Origin: Virgibacillus dokdonensis
Lineage (GTDB): Bacteria > Bacillota > Bacilli > Bacillales > Amphibacillaceae
Reading direction: 5' to 3'
DNA length: 64,000 nt
Assembly (NCBI RefSeq): GCF_900166595.1
Contig: NZ_LT745763.1
Coordinates: 62,001-126,000, forward strand
Position numbers and translations under genes: made by a program
The notes under the pieces: generated by a model
Database searches by the model: none
The model's input: the letters and a program-made list of their open reading frames with translations, nothing else
Told to the model about the DNA's origin: nothing
Part shown: positions 32,228 through 41,051 of the stretch, piece after piece
Layout: every line of letters begins with the position of its first letter
Numbering within the stretch: the stretch's first letter is position 1

Positions 32228-33196
32228 ATGGAAGGTTTAAAGGGGATTCATCATGTTACGGCGATTACGAGCAGTGCTGAGAAAAACTATGAATTTTTTA
32301 CGTATGTCCTCGGCATGCGTTTAGTTAAAAAGACTGTAAATCAAGATGATATTCAAACATACCATTTGTTTTTTGCTGATGATAAGGGAAGCCCAGGGAC
32401 AGATATGACCTTTTTTGATTTTCCTGGTATTCCAAAAGGTTCACATGGTACAAACGAAATCTATCAGACATCTTTTCGGGTTCCTTCAGATGAAGCACTT
32501 ACGTATTGGGTTGATCGATTCGATTGTTTGGACGTGAAGCATGCTGGAATTCAAGAGCAATTTGGCAAAAAGATAGTACCTTTCGTAGACTTTGATGATC
32601 AGCGATACCAATTAATTTCTGATGAAAATAATGTAGGAGTTGAAGCTGGTATACCTTGGCAAAAAGGCCCAATTCCGTTAGATTATGCAATTACTGGTTT
32701 GGGCCCGATTATTATTCGAGTTGCTGACTTTACGGATTTTAAAGAAATGTTGGAGAAGGTATTGCAATTCACATATATACAGGAAGAAAATGAGCTTCAT
32801 TTGTTTGAAGTAGGTCAAGGAGGAAATGGCGCGCAGGTTATTGTAGAGCATAACAAAACGATGCCAAATGCGCGTCAAGGCTACGGAACGGTTCATCATG
32901 TTGCATTCCGAGTAGAGGACCGATCGGTATTAGATGCATGGACAAACCGAATGGAAGGCTTTGGGTTTGCTACGTCAGGTAATGTAAATAGGTATTACTT
33001 CGAATCGTTATATTTTAGAATTACGAATCAAATCTTATTTGAACTAGCAACGGAGGAACCAGGATTTATGGTTGATGAACCCTATGAAACGTTAGGTGAA
33101 AAATTAGCTTTACCACCATTTCTAGAGGAGAAGCGGGAACAAATTGAAAAAATGGTTCGACCAATAGATACGGTGAGAAGTACGATTCAATTTTAG
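32228..33196 (+). CDS. Ring-cleaving dioxygenase, MhqO-like (vicinal oxygen chelate)
   Basis: The 322-residue protein has two glyoxalase/VOC modules. The first has LKGIHHVTAITSSAEKNYEF and the second GTVHHVAFRVEDRSVL, each supplying a metal-binding His; a Glu is in ILFELATEEPGF. MhqO-type proteins protect against quinones and catechols by Fe2+-dependent extradiol cleavage. The ATG is preceded by AAAGGAGGAGG. It is monocistronic, with a palindrome upstream. Confidence 0.88.
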   Translation: MEGLKGIHHVTAITSSAEKNYEFFTYVLGMRLVKKTVNQDDIQTYHLFFADDKGSPGTDMTFFDFPGIPKGSHGTNEIYQTSFRVPSDEALTYWVDRFDCLDVKHAGIQEQFGKKIVPFVDFDDQRYQLISDENNVGVEAGIPWQKGPIPLDYAITGLGPIIIRVADFTDFKEMLEKVLQFTYIQEENELHLFEVGQGGNGAQVIVEHNKTMPNARQGYGTVHHVAFRVEDRSVLDAWTNRMEGFGFATSGNVNRYYFESLYFRITNQILFELATEEPGFMVDEPYETLGEKLALPPFLEEKREQIEKMVRPIDTVRSTIQF

Positions 33197-33276
33197 TCTT
33201 ATGGTGAAAGCCTATTTTAAACCGATAACAAAGAATTTGACGAGGTTTAAATTATCCATGTGCTTCCTTTATGAAA

Positions 33277-33304
33277 ATTAGTGGGGGAAAGAACCCCCGC
33301 TAAT
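33277..33304. terminator. G/C-rich hairpin after the dioxygenase gene
   Basis: ATTAGTGGGGG and CCCCCGCTAAT form an 11-bp stem with one G-U pair, 80 bases past the stop. The T-run is better on the minus strand (TTTTCAT). The rest of 33305-33567 has no gene, but AACTAGC/GCTAGTT arms around 33323-33383 may fold. Confidence 0.55.
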
Positions 33305-33567
33305 TGGAAATGCATGTTATAGAATGCCCCCTTAACTAGCCCACCTTGACGATCGCCTCCTAAGGGAATACGATATAGCTAGTTACTTCATTTTAGTATA
33401 GGTATAAACAAAGCTCGACGTTTTCACTATAGATTCTTTTATGTTATGAAGGGTTAGTTTATGGTGTAAACTACATAAAGCTTTTCGTTATGCAGATACG
33501 GAGGAAATGCAAGTTTTTAACTTTAAAATAGATAAACTATTATTTAAGTTATGGTTTGGAGGTTATT

Positions 33568-34347
33568 ATGGATAAACCTTTATTTAATATTCCCCATCAG
33601 ACGTATTCCATGCTTAGTCAAAGTGAACGCTATTTATTGGAGTTTATTCATGAGCATATGGATGAAATTGCTGACATGTCCATTGTTACACTTAGTGAAC
33701 AGGCTAACGTTTCCACCGCTACGATTGTAAGATTAATGAAAAAAATGGGCTATAACGGCTATACTTCATTTAAGTATCGTTTAAAGCAAGATAAGCAAAT
33801 GTTAGATACCAATGATTCTCTCGGTGATATTGACGTTGATATTAAGCAGGTCATTAAGAAAAATGAAGAAGAAGTGCTGCGAACCATACAATTGCAAAGC
33901 ATTGGTCAAATGGAAGACGTCGTTCAAAAAATATACAATGCGAAGCGCATTTATATTTTTAGTCGTGGCTTTTCTGAAATGATTGCTAAAGAAATGATGA
34001 TTAAACTACAGGCTTTAGACAAAATTTGTGAAACCCATGAAGATCCGAATATTATTCGCGTAAAATCACGTAAAGTGACGAAGGATGATATTGCCATTTT
34101 TGTGTCGTTAAATGGAGAAACTGTTGAACTTGTTGAAGCTTGTCAAAACTTAAATATTCGACAAGTAACGACAATTACTCTAACGACAAAAATTGATTCC
34201 TCTTTAAGTCATTTATCAGATATGACATTATTAGGGTACAAGACGGAACATTCGCTGTTTCCTGAATATGAAGTCCGTTCTCGCCTGTCCCTCAATGTAA
34301 TTGCCCGCATATTACTCGATTCTTATGTTATTCGAACAAGAAAATAA
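33568..34347 (+). CDS. RpiR/MurR-family regulator
   Basis: The 259-residue protein has an N-terminal RpiR HTH (VTLSEQANVSTATIVRLMKK) and a C-terminal SIS domain (KRIYIFSRGFSEMIAKEMMI, then DDIAIFVSLNGETVELVEAC) that senses phosphosugars. GGAGGT lies close to ATG 33568; a TTG four codons upstream is in frame. It lies next to and upstream of the fructose-type PTS operon on the same strand, separated by a terminator, and probably controls it. Confidence 0.88.
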   Translation: MDKPLFNIPHQTYSMLSQSERYLLEFIHEHMDEIADMSIVTLSEQANVSTATIVRLMKKMGYNGYTSFKYRLKQDKQMLDTNDSLGDIDVDIKQVIKKNEEEVLRTIQLQSIGQMEDVVQKIYNAKRIYIFSRGFSEMIAKEMMIKLQALDKICETHEDPNIIRVKSRKVTKDDIAIFVSLNGETVELVEACQNLNIRQVTTITLTTKIDSSLSHLSDMTLLGYKTEHSLFPEYEVRSRLSLNVIARILLDSYVIRTRK

Positions 34348-34365
34348 AAAGTAAATAGCCATTAA

Positions 34366-34400
34366 GAAAAGCTCCTTTCCAAAAAAGGAAGCTTTTTTTT
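34366..34400 (+). terminator. Terminator of the RpiR gene
   Basis: AAAAGCTCCTTT pairs with AAAGGAAGCTTTT (one bulge), followed by a run of T. Confidence 0.82.
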
Positions 34401-34421
34401 GCACGATAGGCGTTCATTGTA

Positions 34422-34470
34422 TCAGTAAAACGACGGTGTTCTCTGCCATAAAGGTTTGCTTTTTCTAAAA
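34422..34470 (+). repeat. Repeat family A, degenerate
   Basis: TCAGTAAAACGACGGTGTTC, then TCTGCCATAAAGGTTTGC, then TTTTTCTAAAA. The GCCAAG arm is lost. Confidence 0.6.
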
Positions 34471-34513
34471 GATGAGACTACCAGAAGGCCGCAATGTGGA
34501 TGTTTACATAAAC

Positions 34514-34527
34514 TGAAAACATTTACA
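34514..34527 (+). promoter_or_regulatory. cre-like site upstream of PTS operon
   Basis: TGAAAACATTTACA matches the CcpA cre consensus except for the central CG (here CA). It overlaps a direct repeat TTTACATA (34503-34510 and 34522-34529) which could also be an RpiR-type operator. Confidence 0.45.
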
Positions 34528-34577
34528 TAGAAAACTGTGTAATACTTAAATTAACAACAAAGAAAGAAGGTGAGGCT

Positions 34578-35495
34578 GTGATCTATACATGCACAATGAA
34601 TACAGCAATTGATTTATACGTTGCAATGGAAGCGCTAAATCCAAATGCTGTTAATCGAACACACGATGAAGATTACCAGCCGAATGGCAAAGGCGTTAAT
34701 GTTTCTGTGATGTTGAATAAAATGGGGATACCTAATACCGCATTAGGGTTTATTGGTGGTTTTACGGGACATTTTATTAAAGAAGAGCTCGAAAAACTTG
34801 GCATTGCAACAGATTTTATTGAAGTCGCAGGTAATACGCGCATTAACGTTTTTATTAATGCTGATGAGGAGTACAAAATTGTTAATCAAGGTCCAAGTAT
34901 TCCGCAAGAAGCAATGCACCAGCTATTGGATAAAATAGCGAACATCCCAACTGGAAGTACGCTCATTGTATCGGGTAGTCTTCCAAAAGGTGTTGATGAC
35001 CAAGTATTAATTACAATTGCTCAAATATGCGATCGAAATCATGTGAAATTAGTTCTTGATTCTAGCTCCACGGTTGTGTTAGAGACACTTGCCTATGAGC
35101 CCTATTTATTAAAGCCTAATGAAGACGAGTTAGCCCATCTGTTTGGCGAACAATCTTTGTCAGAAGAACAGATCATTGCATATGGTAAGGAATTAATTGA
35201 ACGAGGTGCAAGGCATGTCATTATATCAAGGGGAGAAGAAGGTGCAGTCTATTTAGATGGGCAACAAGTTCTTAAGGCAAGCTCTCCAAAAGGAAAGGTT
35301 GTTAATACAGCATGTGCTGGGGATGCTTTACTCGCTTCGTATATTGCCAAAACGATTGAAAAAGAATCGATTGCAGAAGCACTGATATATGCAATAGCAA
35401 CAGGAGCATCGACCGCATTTTCCAAGGGGTTAAGTGATTTATCAGATATTCTTGAGTTAAAGCATCAAGTCCATATTACAAATTTAAGGAGGTAA
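34578..35495 (+). CDS. fruK: 1-phosphofructokinase (PfkB family)
   Basis: The 305-residue kinase has the FruK/LacC signatures: NPNAVNRTHDEDYQPNGKGV near 22-41 and VVNTACAGDALLASY with the catalytic Asp near 250. It phosphorylates fructose-1-phosphate at C6. Tagatose-6-phosphate kinase is the close alternative. The start is GTG behind GAAGGTGAGG. It heads a four-gene operon with EIIBC, EIIA and a class II aldolase, which supports the role. Confidence 0.85.
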   Translation: MIYTCTMNTAIDLYVAMEALNPNAVNRTHDEDYQPNGKGVNVSVMLNKMGIPNTALGFIGGFTGHFIKEELEKLGIATDFIEVAGNTRINVFINADEEYKIVNQGPSIPQEAMHQLLDKIANIPTGSTLIVSGSLPKGVDDQVLITIAQICDRNHVKLVLDSSSTVVLETLAYEPYLLKPNEDELAHLFGEQSLSEEQIIAYGKELIERGARHVIISRGEEGAVYLDGQQVLKASSPKGKVVNTACAGDALLASYIAKTIEKESIAEALIYAIATGASTAFSKGLSDLSDILELKHQVHITNLRR

Positions 35496-35502
35496 AAACA
35501 GC

Positions 35503-36906
35503 ATGAAAAAGAAAATTGTTGCTGCCACAGGTTGTCCAACTGGAATTGCCCATACGTTTATGGCTGCAGAAGCTTTGCAAAAAGCTGCTGAAAAACTAGG
35601 TGTAGAAATAAAAGTGGAAACACATGGTCAAGTAGGAATTGAAAATGCATTGACAGCACAAGAAGTTAAAGAAGCTGATGGTGTCATTATCGCTGCGGAT
35701 AAGGATGTACAAGCAGACCGATTTCATGGCAAGCCGTTGATCGATGTCTCTGTTGCCAAAGGTATTAAAGAGCCTGAGCATCTAATTGAACAAATTTTGC
35801 AAGGAAAAGCGTCTGTTTATTATGCTTCCGATTATGATGGAGCAAAACAAGAAACAGATCAAGAAAGCACAACGAAAGGAAATAATAGTAAATGGGTCCA
35901 CACTGTTTATAAACATTTAATGAATGGTGTTTCTCACATGCTTCCATTTGTTGTCGGGGGCGGGGTGCTGATTGCAATATCGTTTTTATTCGGCATCTAT
36001 TCTGCCGATCCAGATCATGAACAATATAACGAATTTGCAGCATTGCTGAAAGAAGTTGGTGGCTTAGGTTTTAGTCTAATGGTGCCAATCTTAGCAGCTT
36101 TTATTGCAGAATCGATTGCCAAGCGTCCTGGTATGGTAGTTGGGTTTATCGGTGGTTTATTAGCAAGTCAAGGTGGAGCTGGGTTTTTAGGAGGAATTTT
36201 AGCAGGATTTATTGCAGGTTATATTATTATCCTTTTACAAAAACTATTAAAAGGTCTACCGCGCTCTTTAGATGGACTAAAATCAATCTTTTTGTATCCA
36301 GTACTTGGGATCTTTTTAATCGGTATTATTATGAAACCAATTATTATCCCAGTTACAGGTTTAAATGAAGGATTAATGGACTTTCTAGCATCTGTTCAAT
36401 CAACAAATCCATTATTACTAGGTTTAATTGTAGGGGCTATGTGTGGATTTGATATGGGTGGGCCATTTAACAAGGCGGCATATGTAACAGGAACGATGCT
36501 ACTTGCAGAAGGCAACTTATATTTCATGGCTGGTGTTTCAGCAGCTTGTATTGCACCACCATTAATTATCGCGTTTGCTACGGTTATCTTTCCAAAATAC
36601 TTTACGAAAGAAGAGCGAAATGCTGGGGCGGTTAACTTTATCTTAGGATCTACCCATATTACAGAAGGAGCGATCCCGTTTGCAGCTAAGAACCCGATTG
36701 TTGTTCTACCAATTATTATGCTAGGTTCTAGTATTGCTGCCATCCTAACGTATTTATTTAAAGTGCAAGTTCCTGCGCCACATGGAGGATTTCTCGTTTT
36801 ACCTGTTGTAACAGGAGCCTTTCAATGGGTTTTAGCCATTCTTATCGGCTCTTTGGTTGGTGCATTAATCTACGGTTTTTCACGTAAAAAAGCAGCCCAG
36901 AAATAA
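35503..36906 (+). CDS. PTS fructose-type EIIBC permease
   Basis: The 467-residue protein has an N-terminal EIIB-Fru domain (about 1-105) with phosphocysteine C11 in VAATGCPTGIAHTF, a linker (about 108-135), and a membrane EIIC domain with about 8-9 helices (start NGVSHMLPFVVGGGVLIA; motif CGFDMGGPFNKAAY; ITEGAIPFAAKNP). EIIA is a separate gene downstream. The sugar is probably fructose, but mannitol-like or tagatose substrates cannot be excluded. Confidence 0.9.
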   Translation: MKKKIVAATGCPTGIAHTFMAAEALQKAAEKLGVEIKVETHGQVGIENALTAQEVKEADGVIIAADKDVQADRFHGKPLIDVSVAKGIKEPEHLIEQILQGKASVYYASDYDGAKQETDQESTTKGNNSKWVHTVYKHLMNGVSHMLPFVVGGGVLIAISFLFGIYSADPDHEQYNEFAALLKEVGGLGFSLMVPILAAFIAESIAKRPGMVVGFIGGLLASQGGAGFLGGILAGFIAGYIIILLQKLLKGLPRSLDGLKSIFLYPVLGIFLIGIIMKPIIIPVTGLNEGLMDFLASVQSTNPLLLGLIVGAMCGFDMGGPFNKAAYVTGTMLLAEGNLYFMAGVSAACIAPPLIIAFATVIFPKYFTKEERNAGAVNFILGSTHITEGAIPFAAKNPIVVLPIIMLGSSIAAILTYLFKVQVPAPHGGFLVLPVVTGAFQWVLAILIGSLVGALIYGFSRKKAAQK

Positions 36907-36926
36907 AAGAAGGAGGAAGAAGCTAG

Positions 36927-37391
36927 ATGAAAAAAATGATTCAACCAGCATATATTCGGCTACAAGCAACAGCGACTTCACAGCAAGGTGTATTTCAAAC
37001 GATTGCTGATATAGCAGTTGCCAATGGTATTGCAAGTTCGCAGGAAGCGATTGTAGAAGGCTTGAAGGCGCGTGAAAAGGAAAGTACAACTGGTTTTCAA
37101 GAAGGATTTGCGATTCCGCATACGCAAGCTGAGGAAGTCAGTCAACCTGCAATTATTATTGTGCGGACAGAGACAGGGGTTGATTGGGAATCCTTTGATG
37201 GCAAGCCTGCCTTCTTCTTTCTTTCGCTGCTTATTCCTAAGTCGGAAGCAGGTACAACACATTTACAAGCATTATCCGCCTTATCTAGAGCATTAATAAA
37301 TGAAGATATTAGACAAGCTATGCTGCGTGCGACAACGTCAACAGAACTCGCTACGATTATTAGTCAAGCTATTTCAGGAGAGGACGATTAA
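36927..37391 (+). CDS. PTS fructose/mannitol-type EIIA
   Basis: The 154-residue single EIIA domain carries the phosphohistidine H65 in EGFAIPHTQAEEV, preceded by AIVEGLKAREKESTTGFQ. It passes phosphate from HPr to the EIIB domain of the adjacent permease. The start has AGGAGGAAG. One base separates its stop from the aldolase ATG, so the two are translationally coupled. Confidence 0.92.
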   Translation: MKKMIQPAYIRLQATATSQQGVFQTIADIAVANGIASSQEAIVEGLKAREKESTTGFQEGFAIPHTQAEEVSQPAIIIVRTETGVDWESFDGKPAFFFLSLLIPKSEAGTTHLQALSALSRALINEDIRQAMLRATTSTELATIISQAISGEDD

Positions 37392-37392
37392 T

Positions 37393-38265
37393 ATGCCACT
37401 TATATCAACGACACCGATGTTAGAACAAGCAAAACGTGAAAAATATGGAATTGTCGCTTTTAATGTTCATTCACTAGATAGTATTTATTGGGTTCTAGAA
37501 GCGGCTGCAGAAATGAAATCCCCCGTGATTTTACAAACAACGGTAGGAACGGTGAAATCATTAGGAGCAGAAAATATTGTGAAAGTCGCAACAGCAGCTG
37601 CCGATTTTTATCAAGTACCAACAGGTTTGCATTTAGATCATTGTACGGATGATGAAGTGATTAAAAAAGCAATTCGGGCGGGGTACACATCTGTTATGAT
37701 CGATGCTTCCAAACACCCCTTCGCAGAAAATGTACAACAAACGAAGCAAGTGATGGATTTAGCAGCTAGCTTAGGTATCAATGTAGAAGCGGAGTTAGGA
37801 AAAGTAGGAGGGGTGGAAGAAGAGATCGTTGTTTCAGAGAAAGACGCTCAAAAAGCGGTTCCTGAGGAATGTAAAGAATTTGTTGCTTTGACTGGTGTAC
37901 CAACGCTTGCCCCAGCTATTGGAACGGCTCATGGAATTTATAAAGGGGAACCGAATATTGACTTTGATCGCATTGAAGAAATAAGTAAGCTTGTAGATAT
38001 CCCGCTTGTACTACATGGAGGATCAGCTGTACCAGAGGAAGATGTTCGTAAGTGTGTCGCTTTAGGCATGTCTAAGGTAAATGTTTCTACAGAGTTAAAA
38101 AATGCTTATTCTGTAGCAATTCGAGAGCATTTTGCTGCCCAGCCTAATAGCTTAGATCCACGAGCTTATTTGCAAACAGCAAAAGAAGCTGCAAAGGAAA
38201 TGGTCATCTCTAAAATTAAAATAGTAGGTAGTGAAGGAAGGATTTCTCCACTCGCAATCAAGTAA
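37393..38265 (+). CDS. Class II fructose/tagatose-bisphosphate aldolase
   Basis: The 290-residue protein has Zn ligands and catalytic residues of class II aldolases: GLHLDHCTDD (D/H), SVMIDASKHPF, VEAELGKVGGVEE, LAPAIGTAHGIY and LVLHGGSAVPEE. It cleaves the ketose-1,6-bisphosphate made by the kinase. GatY/KbaY and FbaA members cannot be separated by eye. A longer frame begins within the EIIA gene, but ATG 37393 with GGAGAGG is right. It is the last gene of the operon. Confidence 0.88.
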   Translation: MPLISTTPMLEQAKREKYGIVAFNVHSLDSIYWVLEAAAEMKSPVILQTTVGTVKSLGAENIVKVATAAADFYQVPTGLHLDHCTDDEVIKKAIRAGYTSVMIDASKHPFAENVQQTKQVMDLAASLGINVEAELGKVGGVEEEIVVSEKDAQKAVPEECKEFVALTGVPTLAPAIGTAHGIYKGEPNIDFDRIEEISKLVDIPLVLHGGSAVPEEDVRKCVALGMSKVNVSTELKNAYSVAIREHFAAQPNSLDPRAYLQTAKEAAKEMVISKIKIVGSEGRISPLAIK

Positions 38266-38313
38266 GTTTTTACTAAATAATAGCTATTATTTTAACGAAA
38301 CTAAAATTTAAAT

Positions 38314-38344
38314 GGTCTTTCTCAAGCATGGAGAAAGGCCTTTT
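38314..38344 (+). terminator. Intrinsic terminator of the PTS operon
   Basis: GGTCTTTCTC and GAGAAAGGCC form a 10-bp stem with one mismatch, then TTTT, about 50 bases after the aldolase stop. Confidence 0.85.
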
Positions 38345-38411
38345 GGTACAATAATATAGTAGTAAGGTTCGAAAAAGAATTTACTATCAATTATATAGAG
38401 GGGGAAACTCC

Positions 38412-39266
38412 ATGAAATTAATCGCCATTGATTTGGACGGAACGTTACTGACTGACGAGGGAACCATTAGTACGTCGAATCGTTCCGCTATTTTAGACGC
38501 CCAACAAAAAGGGCATATTGTATGTATCGCATCTGGTCGTTCACTTCCAGATACAAAGGAAATTTTGCGTCTTGCTAAATTAGATTGTCCAATTATTGCA
38601 GGTAACGGTGCGACATCATTTCATTGTGGAGAACATGTGCATAAGTTATATTTGGATAAGGAAGTAGCTAAACGCATCATGCCGACATTAAGAGATTTAC
38701 ATGTCTACTATGAAGTGTATGTAGATGAAGGAGTTTTAGTTGAAACAGGAATGGAAGATTTATTATGGTTAGAGATGGAACAAGCAGGTCATAACGAGTC
38801 ATATACTTCCGAATCATTGCAACGTACGATAGCTATTCAACATAGCCAGCATGGGTTACAATTCATTGATAAATATGAAACAGTAGCACCAGACTATGTC
38901 GGGATTTACAAAATCTTTGTCTTATCTTTTCTTAAAGAGAAGCGTGACCAGTTAAAAAAGGTGTTGGAATTAGAAGGGGATGTATCGATCACATCGTCAG
39001 GGAGGGAAAAACTTGAAATTGCTCACCATCGAGCAAGTAAAGGTTATGCATTAGAACGAATGGCAAATCATTTCAATATACCGATGGAAAACACAGTGGC
39101 TATTGGAGATAATTTTAATGACGTATCCATGTTTGAAAAAGCAGGGATAAGCATTAGCATGGGAAACGCAGAAGAAGAAGTGAAACAACTATCAACCTAT
39201 ACAACGTCCAATTATGATGAGGAAGGTGTAGCAAAAGCTATTCGACGCTATGTAACTAGTTTATAA
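38412..39266 (+). CDS. Cof-type HAD phosphatase
   Basis: The 284-residue protein has the Cof/YidA layout: nucleophile IAIDLDGTLLTDEG (D8, D10), ASGRSLPD, a type II cap in the middle, KGYALERMANHF with the Lys, and AIGDNFNDVSMFEKAG. Such enzymes dephosphorylate sugar phosphates, FMN or similar metabolites. It follows the PTS operon but has its own leader. The ATG is preceded by GAGGGGG. Confidence 0.9.
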   Translation: MKLIAIDLDGTLLTDEGTISTSNRSAILDAQQKGHIVCIASGRSLPDTKEILRLAKLDCPIIAGNGATSFHCGEHVHKLYLDKEVAKRIMPTLRDLHVYYEVYVDEGVLVETGMEDLLWLEMEQAGHNESYTSESLQRTIAIQHSQHGLQFIDKYETVAPDYVGIYKIFVLSFLKEKRDQLKKVLELEGDVSITSSGREKLEIAHHRASKGYALERMANHFNIPMENTVAIGDNFNDVSMFEKAGISISMGNAEEEVKQLSTYTTSNYDEEGVAKAIRRYVTSL

Positions 39267-39306
39267 AAGTTCTTTTCGCTTTTCTGATCATTGCTCTTTT
39301 ATTGGA

Positions 39307-39352
39307 AAAAAGTAACTGCTCGAAGTTCTCAAAGCAGTAGGTGATTACTTTT
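39307..39352 (+). terminator. Hairpin downstream of the Cof phosphatase
   Basis: AAAAGTAACTGCT pairs with AGCAGTA and ATTACTTTT (a short bulge), followed by T-rich sequence, 40 bases past the stop. Confidence 0.65.
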
Positions 39353-39393
39353 ATATCCTTATGCGAGCTACACCCTTGAAAGGTAGTTGTGCT

Positions 39394-39427
39394 AACCGTT
39401 TGGCGCACCACGTCAAGCGGTTTTTAT
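39394..39427 (+). terminator. Second intrinsic terminator
   Basis: AACCGTTTG and CAAGCGGTT (one G-U pair) followed by TTTATT. It is not tied to an obvious gene; it may back up the preceding hairpin or end a small RNA. Confidence 0.65.
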
Positions 39428-39520
39428 TATTATTCATCTACCTACTTATAATATAGACGATCTTTTGAAATGAAAACAGGTATTATTCTTAATGTAATCG
39501 ATGAATGTGCCCTTACTAGC

Positions 39521-39600
39521 TGAAAATCGCCCACCGCACGGGAAAAATCGCTAGCTCATGCATGGAAATCGCTCACTGCGCCGGAAGAACCGTTCGTCAA
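39521..39600. repeat. Short tandem repeat, about four degenerate ~20-bp units
   Basis: Units TGAAAATCGCCCACCGCACG, GGAAAAATCGCTAGCTCATG, GGAAATCGCTCACTGCGCCG and GAAGAACCGTTCGTCAACT share GAAA-ATCGC followed by CACTGCGC-like sequence. It is noncoding and unlike families A and B. Confidence 0.6.
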
Positions 39601-39654
39601 CTTACAAGGCAAAATCAGAAGCTGGCGACGAGTCCATATAGGCGTTCTGTTTTA

Positions 39655-39927
39655 TCATTGCTTTTGTTTCACGAAGAAACTGCATATAGCACCAACATTG
39701 GCACCAACTAATATAGAAATAGAGAACATGCCTATCCCCAGACCTTCCCATCTACCAACAGTAAATATACTGAACAAAAGCATAAGAAAACTAACGAAAC
39801 TTATTAAGGTTGTTAGTAAAAAGAGGACAGTGCGACGTATATAACGAGCTAAAACAATAATGATAGTTGCCGTTATAATACCAGCGAGGATAATAGGCCA
39901 CCAAGCTTCCAGTATATTCCTGTACAT
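39655..39927 (-). CDS. Small three-helix membrane protein (YesK-like)
   Basis: The 90-residue protein has three hydrophobic helices (about 8-28, 33-56, 64-85) with basic loops and ends FVKQKQ. The size, helix count and GMFSISILVGANVGAICSFF end resemble the YesK family of unknown function. TAGGAGGAAT precedes the ATG. It is monocistronic. Confidence 0.65.
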   Translation of the reverse strand: MYRNILEAWWPIILAGIITATIIIVLARYIRRTVLFLLTTLISFVSFLMLLFSIFTVGRWEGLGIGMFSISILVGANVGAICSFFVKQKQ

Positions 39928-40308
39928 AGCTGTATTCCTCCTATACTCAAAATGTATATTTTTGCTTGCCTAGGCATGTATACATTTGCTTAAATGGTGC
40001 TTATTTATACATGTGCATGCATTATTACAAATTGACATGGGATCTCTGCTAGCAGATCTGATAGCAAAAACAAAAAGCTAGCGTACAAGGGATGGCTGAC
40101 TGAACAAGGACATCTTGCTTCCCGCTCCAAGTAAAGTTGTAATATACACTGGAAATCATTAGCATGTATACCTGTTAAATTCAACCTGTCCTCCATAGGG
40201 ATAATGTAACGATTTATTCGTGTTATAATATTTAGTGCTTTGTATGAATAGACCAGCATCAGTTTAGCTTATGAGCATGCCGAGCAGCATATGCATGGAG
40301 GGAAAAGT
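39928..40308. other. Intergenic region, no gene seen
   Basis: The 380 bases have several ATGTATA/ATGCATG-like palindromic words (39970-40020, 40288-40296). An 84-codon minus frame has no ribosome site and no family resemblance. Nothing is called. Confidence 0.45.
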
Positions 40309-40897
40309 ATGGAGAAGAAAAAAGTTCGCGGGATGAAACGCAAATGCAACATGATGATTAGAAGAATGGAGGTACATACATTAGCGTTTCCATGGTTACT
40401 GGCAGATGAAATTGCCGGTTGCAGAAAACTTTATCAATGCTAGTAAACTCCCCAATAAAGTAAAAAGAATGTGTATGCAAATGCTTTTGGATAGAGCAAA
40501 ACATCTTATGGAATTAAAGCCCAATGATAAAGAAAAATACCGAGTAGTGGTGCTGGTCAATTTATCAAGTTTATGGGATTCGGAAATCATTGTATTTAAA
40601 GGTAATACCTATTTTACACTATAGGAAAGTATAAAAGTTTTAAGGGTTATAGTATAAGAAAAACTATGCCATTCGCCATAAGGCTTGGCGATAAGCCAAG
40701 TTTTTCTAAACCAATGCTTTCATCGAAATAGTAAATATCAAAAATGGTTGCATTTGCCTACTGGGAGAAGCATTTGTTCTGCGTGGGAGTTGTCTGTTCC
40801 TGATAATTTGCAAGAAATAGGATTTAGGGAAATAATTCATGATGAATGTGGTTTGCAATCTGAAAGTGAAATTTGGTTTATCGGGGAATTAACGTAA
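40309..40897 (+). pseudogene. DUF3916-like gene, frameshifted and split by repeat A
   Basis: Three pieces of one protein are visible. MEKKKVRGMKRKCNMMIRRM starts at 40309 behind GGAGGG. After a frame change near 40390, GYWQMKLPVAENFINASKLP continues through SSLWDSEIIVFKGNTYF. After the repeat at 40618-40709 the frame resumes with NQCFHRNSKYQKWLHLPTGR to ESEIWFIGELT. The pieces follow the order of DUF3916 proteins of unknown function. The first break seems to be a small deletion; the second is a clean insertion of family A. The gene must be inactive as a full-length protein. Confidence 0.8.
40618..40709 (+). repeat. Repeat family A inserted in a coding sequence
   Basis: ACTATAGGAAAGTATAAAAG to CTTGGCGATAAGCCAAGTTT and TTCTAA. 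The flanks encode NTYF on the left and NQCFHR on the right of the same protein, so the element ends can be read from the junctions. Confidence 0.92.
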
Positions 40898-41051
40898 TTA
40901 CAACCTTATATTACATGTAGCTGGAGCTTGCTGATGGGATTGCTTTAGCAAGTTTTTTCCAATAAACATCTCAATGAAAGTTGTCATAAAGTAATACTTA
41001 TTTTACTCCTTTGTACTAGCGAAAATCAGGCAACGTAGAATCGTTACCTGA

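Noticed and set aside
37300..37392. N-terminal extension of the class II aldolase into the EIIA gene
   Set aside because: It overlaps EIIA out of frame with no family match; ATG 37393 fits.
39521..39600. Tandem repeats as a CRISPR array
   Set aside because: Units are adjacent without unique spacers, are degenerate, and there are no cas genes in the window.
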